From NCBI GenBank assembly GCA_022414725.1, contig CM039464.1:17023905-17087904 (forward strand): a stretch of 64,000 bases of DNA, given 5' to 3'. The translations under genes were made by a program, and so were the position numbers. A model generated the notes under the pieces. It worked only from the letters and a program-made list of their open reading frames with translations. It had not been told where the DNA came from and made no database searches. This DNA comes from Microglena sp. YARC (Eukaryota > Chlorophyta > Chlorophyceae > Chlamydomonadales > Chlamydomonadaceae). This document shows, one piece after another, positions 59,561 through 64,000 of this stretch; the first letter of the stretch is position 1, and each line of letters opens with the position of its first letter.

Positions 59561-61214
59561 GACAAGGCGTGTCATTGTTTGCGTTGTGACAACTTCAGCT
59601 TTTACTTTACAGCGGCTCTCTCTTTACCGCCCCTCCATGGGTAGCGACTTCGGTACATCAGGCGTACTGCCGGGCGAGCAAAACGGGCTTAGCCGGCTTA
59701 GATGAAGAGCAGCTGAAGCTCATCAGTGCGATGCAGCTCTCTAAGCCAGTCAGTCCAACCGAAGCAGCATGCGCATGCTTAGGTATTGAAATCATCCGGA
59801 AATCAGACACTGTCCATTTCGTGGATACAGCTCCCATGCATATGAGGACAACAACGTTGCTGTATAACAATAATGCGTCAGTAGCCCCCGTGGACATTTA
59901 CTGTGCACGTCCGTCGGCGTTATCTCACATCTTGCTCCCAAAGTACTTCGAGGATTATGTCGTTGTCTCAGATGACCTGAAAGCACCCAAGGACAGCACC
60001 CTCATTGGCTCTGACATCCTAGGCAATAAGGTAGGCTTTAGGTCTTAGGTCTGCCCCCTGCTTCAATCATGCTATTCATACCTATCTTGCATGGTTCATG
60101 CATCATTGTACGGTGCTCTATGAGATATGAACATGGCACGCAATACCTGAATGAATGCCTGTCAATCTATGTTGTATGCAGGTCTACAAGGCAAAGAACT
60201 CCAAACTGGTATGCTTGTCTGACTTCCACCCAGTACACCAGGTGGAAGGCTTCTTCTACATGTACTTGCTGAAGAGATATGCCTTCCAAGCTGAATCTGA
60301 ACTTGTGTCTGCCGGAAATCCCGATGGTACCTATTTCAGCGAATGCATTCTGCGTGGGCACATCAATGACGATACCGTGAGTTGTCTGCATTTTCTGTTA
60401 TATTACTTAGGTTCCAAATGATGTGATCTTGGTAATGCATTACTTATGTGCATTCACCCAACACTTGCTCACCACCAAAAACCTATATTCAGATTGGTAT
60501 GTTGAACCTTGCATGCAACCATTGCAGTCATATTCACTTGTCTCAATTCAACTCAGTCTAAGTTGCTTTTTACTTATTCAACTGCAGGACCTGGAGGTCT
60601 TGCTCGAAGAGTACTGCGACTACCACATGTACCAAGATTCCGACCGTGGTATGCTAATGGAGGGTATGCTCCAGGACTTTGCTGCCTGCGATCTTGCATC
60701 TCCAATGGACGATCCAGACCTGACTGCACTAACAGCAATGGGTTCAGCCCCGGAGAGCATAGCTTAAGAACTTTTGGAGGAGTTTGCTCAGACAGAAGAA
60801 TTGGTCTTGAAAGGTGAACAGCAGGTTGTATTCAGTGCTCTGCTCAGCAAGGCATCAGGCCTGTCGGTGGTGACAGGGCCAGGCGGCTCAGGTAAAACAT
60901 TGCTCATTGGAAAGCTGACGCACGAACTTCGCAAGATTAGAAAGAACGTCGTTCTTGCGGCAACTACCGGGGCAGCTGCTATCAATTTATCTGATATGGG
61001 GGTCACAGCCCACAGCCTTTTTTCTCTCCCAATACGTGGACAGCGGATGCGCAATATGCCAGCCATCCACCCTGCTCGGCAAACGCTTCTGCATGCCGAC
61101 GTCATAGTGATTGATGAGATGTCAATGTTGACAGCCTTTCTATTAAGCCTGATCGCTTTCCGTCTCAAGCAAGTGACACCTCCAAGCACCATTCTTGTTG
61201 GCGACCTTGCACAA

Positions 61215-61348
61215 GTAGGTAACATATGCTGTAGCACTGCGCTTGAAGTTTATATTGTACACTCAGTCTTTATTTATCACATCTTCATACATCCTACGTG
61301 TGTGTGTGTACCTATAATCTAATTCTTCTTTCACCCTCTATTGCGCAG
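61215..61348 (+). other. Intron interrupting the helicase GDxxQ-LPP motif
   Basis: Starts GTAGGTAACA, ends CTCTATTGCGCAG, 134 bp. Removal joins GDLAQ to LPPV exactly in phase 0. It is a clear spliceosomal intron and direct evidence of a eukaryotic source. Confidence 0.9.
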
Positions 61349-62375
61349 CTGCCTCCGGTATGCCACTGCAAGAAGAACGTCAAGAAGGACAAATGTGACG
61401 ATGAACCGCCGGAGGCCTGCATGAAGTGCCACATCAGCAACTCTCCGCATTGGCAGGCTGCCCAGCTCTTCAAGCTGACCACATCATTGCGCCATGACCA
61501 GGATGAGATTTATTCAAAATTCCTTATGCTGGTCAGAGAAAAGGCTCCCCTGAAGGCTCAGATTGAGGCAGTTCTGAGCACCGATCGATTCACAGCTGAA
61601 GAGGATGTTGTGAGGATAGCTGATGAGAAGACGACAATCCTCTGCTCTCACCAGGATCTGGTCCAGCAGTACAATAGAGACATGCACAACAAATTCTTCC
61701 AGCAACCGGATGTGACCAGCTGCACACCCGTTCTATCAAGCGTAAGCCCTGCTCTTACTGGTCCAGCTGAACCAGAAGTACAAAAGTGGGCCCAGGACCC
61801 AGCATTCCATGGAATACCGCAAGCAGACGTCGGAACACGAGTACTCATCTATCTTGCACCTGCAACTGATCATGGTGCTGCATGCCCGTACAATCTGGGA
61901 GACCAAGGACACATCACAGAACTGCACATGCAACACTGTTCCACGACGCCATTTGTTGAAGCCATCAGCGTACGCCTCATCAAAGACGGTAGCGTCCACA
62001 CATTTACCAGGACAATTTCGGCAAAAAAAAGCTTCCACGGAACAAGCTATACTCGTGCTACGTTCCCTTGCGTGTGTGCATACCCAAGACAGTCAGTCTG
62101 TTGCACAATTGCGGCACAGATGCGACCTTTAAAGAATGGTTGGCGAAAGAGCACTTCCACACTCTGACTGATGTCAGCATTGGCTCGAAAGTCATGTTGA
62201 CTGCAAACATCAATTTGAAGCAAGGCGCTGCGAACGGCGCTATTGGGACTGTCTTGGACATTACATATGACGACAATCAGGAAATCCGGAAATTTACGGT
62301 CCTACTTCCTCGCACGGGTGCAGTCATCCCAGTGTACCGCCTGTCATATGCGTCTATGTACAAGAATTCAAAAAG

Positions 62376-62679
62376 GTATGATATCTTGCGCCAGCATTCT
62401 TAGGTTTTTGCGATTTAAGTTTTTACAATTGCCGAAAGTTATAATCATGCGCGTATTAGTCTTGCCAGTTTTAATCTTGCATGTTTTGGTCCAGCCAATT
62501 TGTCTCTTCTCGCACCTTCATTTCACATTTGTCATATCCTATTGCACTTTCATGTACTCTATATGTACATACTTTATCAACTATCCAGCACACCATCATT
62601 ATCTAAACTCCAACCATGACTGCACAAAAAAAAAAATCAATTTATGTTCCTAAATGTTCTTGCATGTTGCTGAATGCAG
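62376..62679 (+). other. Last intron of the helicase gene
   Basis: GTATGATATC to TGCTGAATGCAG, 304 bp, AT-rich. AG before and G after join as Arg in SKR-YTRKSFPLQLAYA. Confidence 0.8.
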
Positions 62680-62908
62680 GTACACAAGGAAATCTTTCCC
62701 TCTGCAGCTTGCTTACGCCATAACTGGTCCCAAGTCTCAAGGCGCCACACTGAAAGGTCCAACCATAGTGCACATGCGGAGCGCATTCACTCCGGGACTT
62801 TTGTATGTCATGCTTTCACGCGTGACTTGCAGAGAAAATTTGCATATAGTAGGCAAAACGCTGGAACCCAGCATGTTCGTGCCAATGGAAATTCCAGGAG
62901 GAGTGTAG

Positions 62909-63507
62909 TATTATGTGGTTCGTTACTTTCTGATCGGAATGCACCATTTCCAAGCTTACTTTTTATACCCTATGACCCAGTCCGTATGGTGATTTGACCA
63001 GCTCCCATCAAACCGACAACTGATGCACAGTATGAACAACGCTCCCCTTTCAACCCTTCCCCACTCACCCCAGCCCAACTATAGACCTTGCACGAGTTGG
63101 TCCAACGCGTGTGCATGCTTCTGTCGTACATGTACATGCCAGTCACCGTACTGCAGCATTGTACTTCGGCTTGTAAACTATGATGTAGTATTCAACCAAT
63201 GAGTGCGTAAAGCAAATTGGTTATAATGACTGATCCATACAGGGATGAATGTATATGAATGAACATGCCACATTCTTACTAACGCCAACGGCACCACTTG
63301 CCAAACCCGCGCACCATCCCTACCCAAACGTCCCACCGCCCCCCACCCACACTCAGGCAATACCTTCCACCAATGCACCTTCCAAGTGCGTCACCCACCA
63401 AATACACGTCCACTCAAATAGCTCACTGCCTCCACATTGTAAGCCCACACTCAACGCGCATTCCTAATACACAATTTAGATCATACAATTTGACTGATAA
63501 TTTTAAT
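62909..63507. other. No gene seen downstream of the helicase
   Basis: Unique-looking sequence with a C/A-rich patch at 63290-63370. I looked for a Helitron 3' hairpin plus CTRR end and found none that was convincing. Confidence 0.4.
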
Positions 63508-63762
63508 TTAAACCAATAAATTCTCGTACTTCATTAACCTCAGCAGGGCCAGCGTGAACTCAATCGCAGTTCGGCCACCTGCTGCAAATGTTGTTTCTTC
63601 CTGGTGTACAATATCACTCGTCTGCCGTGACTTGGCAGCAGAATGTAATATACATGTTAGTTGCTCCATTGCTTCATCTGTAACGACTCTCCCATGTGCT
63701 ACCACCAAACTACGAGTGATTCCTTCCTCGTCAGTTCTAACGCCGATCAGGCACACTGATCA
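63508..63762 (-). CDS. Possible exon on the minus strand
   Basis: Minus strand, after TTGTTGAATGATCAG: CLIGVRTDEEGITRSLVVAH, GRVVTDEAMEQLTCILHSAA, then TTFAAGGRTAIEFTLALLR before a possible donor GAG-GTTAAT. Normal composition; product unknown. 63770-64000 shows nothing else. Confidence 0.4.
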
Positions 63763-64000
63763 TTCAACAAATTGTGTTTTCTGGTCGACCACTATAGTTC
63801 TATATATTTTATTGCTACTTCATATTACTCCGTTCAGGTGACATATTCAGGCGACTGAAAAAAACTTCGCTGCTGGCTAATAGGCTAATGCCAACCTGCA
63901 CCTGGGTTTGAATTGTAACAATTACTGATAGGGACCAACAGTGCACGATTTCAAAAATCTGGTGTGTCGAACACGCAGTTTTTAATGAGGCATGTGCGTT

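Larger units (their letters stand above)
59613..62908 (+). pseudogene. PIF1-family helicase of probable Helitron origin, five exons, damaged
   Basis: Join 59613-60030, 60182-60376, 60588-61214, 61349-62375, 62680-62908. All introns are GT-AG and phases match. Exons 1-2 carry PVSPTEAACACLGIEI..FVDTAPMHMRTT and SDFHPVHQVEGFFYMYLLKR, patterns found between the Rep and helicase parts of Helitron proteins. The helicase then shows Walker A VVTGPGGSGKTLL, AATTGAAAINL, Walker B DVIVIDEMSML, GDLAQ-LPPV (split by intron 3), TTSLRHDQDEIYSKF, VGSKVML-like IGSKVMLTANINLKQGAANG and the end AYAITGPKSQGATL..LLYVMLSRVTCRENLHI. Damage: in-frame TAA at 60765-60767 and a -1 change at A8 (62023-62030). No HUH Rep domain was found, so it is a fragment or a domesticated piece. 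Confidence 0.8.

Noticed and set aside
32400..60770. Reassigned UAA/UAG codons (Gln), because several mobile-element stops are TAA or TAG
   Set aside because: The 1217-codon ankyrin gene and the host exons contain no internal TAA or TAG, and the LINE also has an in-frame TGA, so ordinary decay explains the stops.

Overview
This window reads as nuclear DNA of a repeat-rich microbial eukaryote. The evidence is genes split by GT-AG introns, Ty1/copia, LINE, hAT and Helitron-type relics, an ankyrin/RING protein, and about half the sequence in micro- and minisatellites. A short CCCTAAA-type interstitial telomere motif (1601-1620) fits the green lineage but also some other protists. A green alga of prasinophyte type is my best guess; I cannot name the species.

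Region 1-32.3 kb holds one long gene on the + strand that an ORF scan hides, because its exons are only 18-204 bp. I find 12 exons (3767-3829 to 31714-31917) whose splice phases agree from one to the next. They end at a TAG followed directly by TAA. At least one further exon lies left of the window. The introns are filled with tandem arrays, and at most junctions the array unit itself contains the neighbouring exon edge plus the splice site: acceptor arrays before an exon, donor arrays after it. After the last exon the array copies the stop codon. The product is unidentified; a glycosyltransferase is a weak guess.

Region 32.3-36.5 kb has a hAT transposase C-terminal relic, two or three exons of a second + strand gene, and tandem and inverted repeats. 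Region 36.5-41.6 kb is a multiply frameshifted Ty1/copia element cut off just after the reverse transcriptase YVDD motif, with a 67-bp copy of that catalytic segment beside it. Region 42.9-46.5 kb is an uninterrupted 1217-codon RING plus ankyrin-repeat gene. Region 46.6-54 kb is repeat-dense, with a dead LINE (48.4-50.05 kb) and several dispersed repeat families.

Region 54.0-58.4 kb carries exons of a minus-strand gene with membrane-like segments and again junction-copying arrays. A possible 60-residue membrane protein reads divergently at 58.8 kb. Region 59.6-62.9 kb is a five-exon PIF1-family helicase with Helitron-type sequence upstream of the helicase domain, damaged by one in-frame TAA and one -1 frameshift at an A8 run.

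Seven short dispersed repeat families occur in both orientations, including a 165-215 bp MITE-like family with four copies. Single-base indels are frequent in near-identical repeats and in coding runs, so part of the damage may be assembly error.
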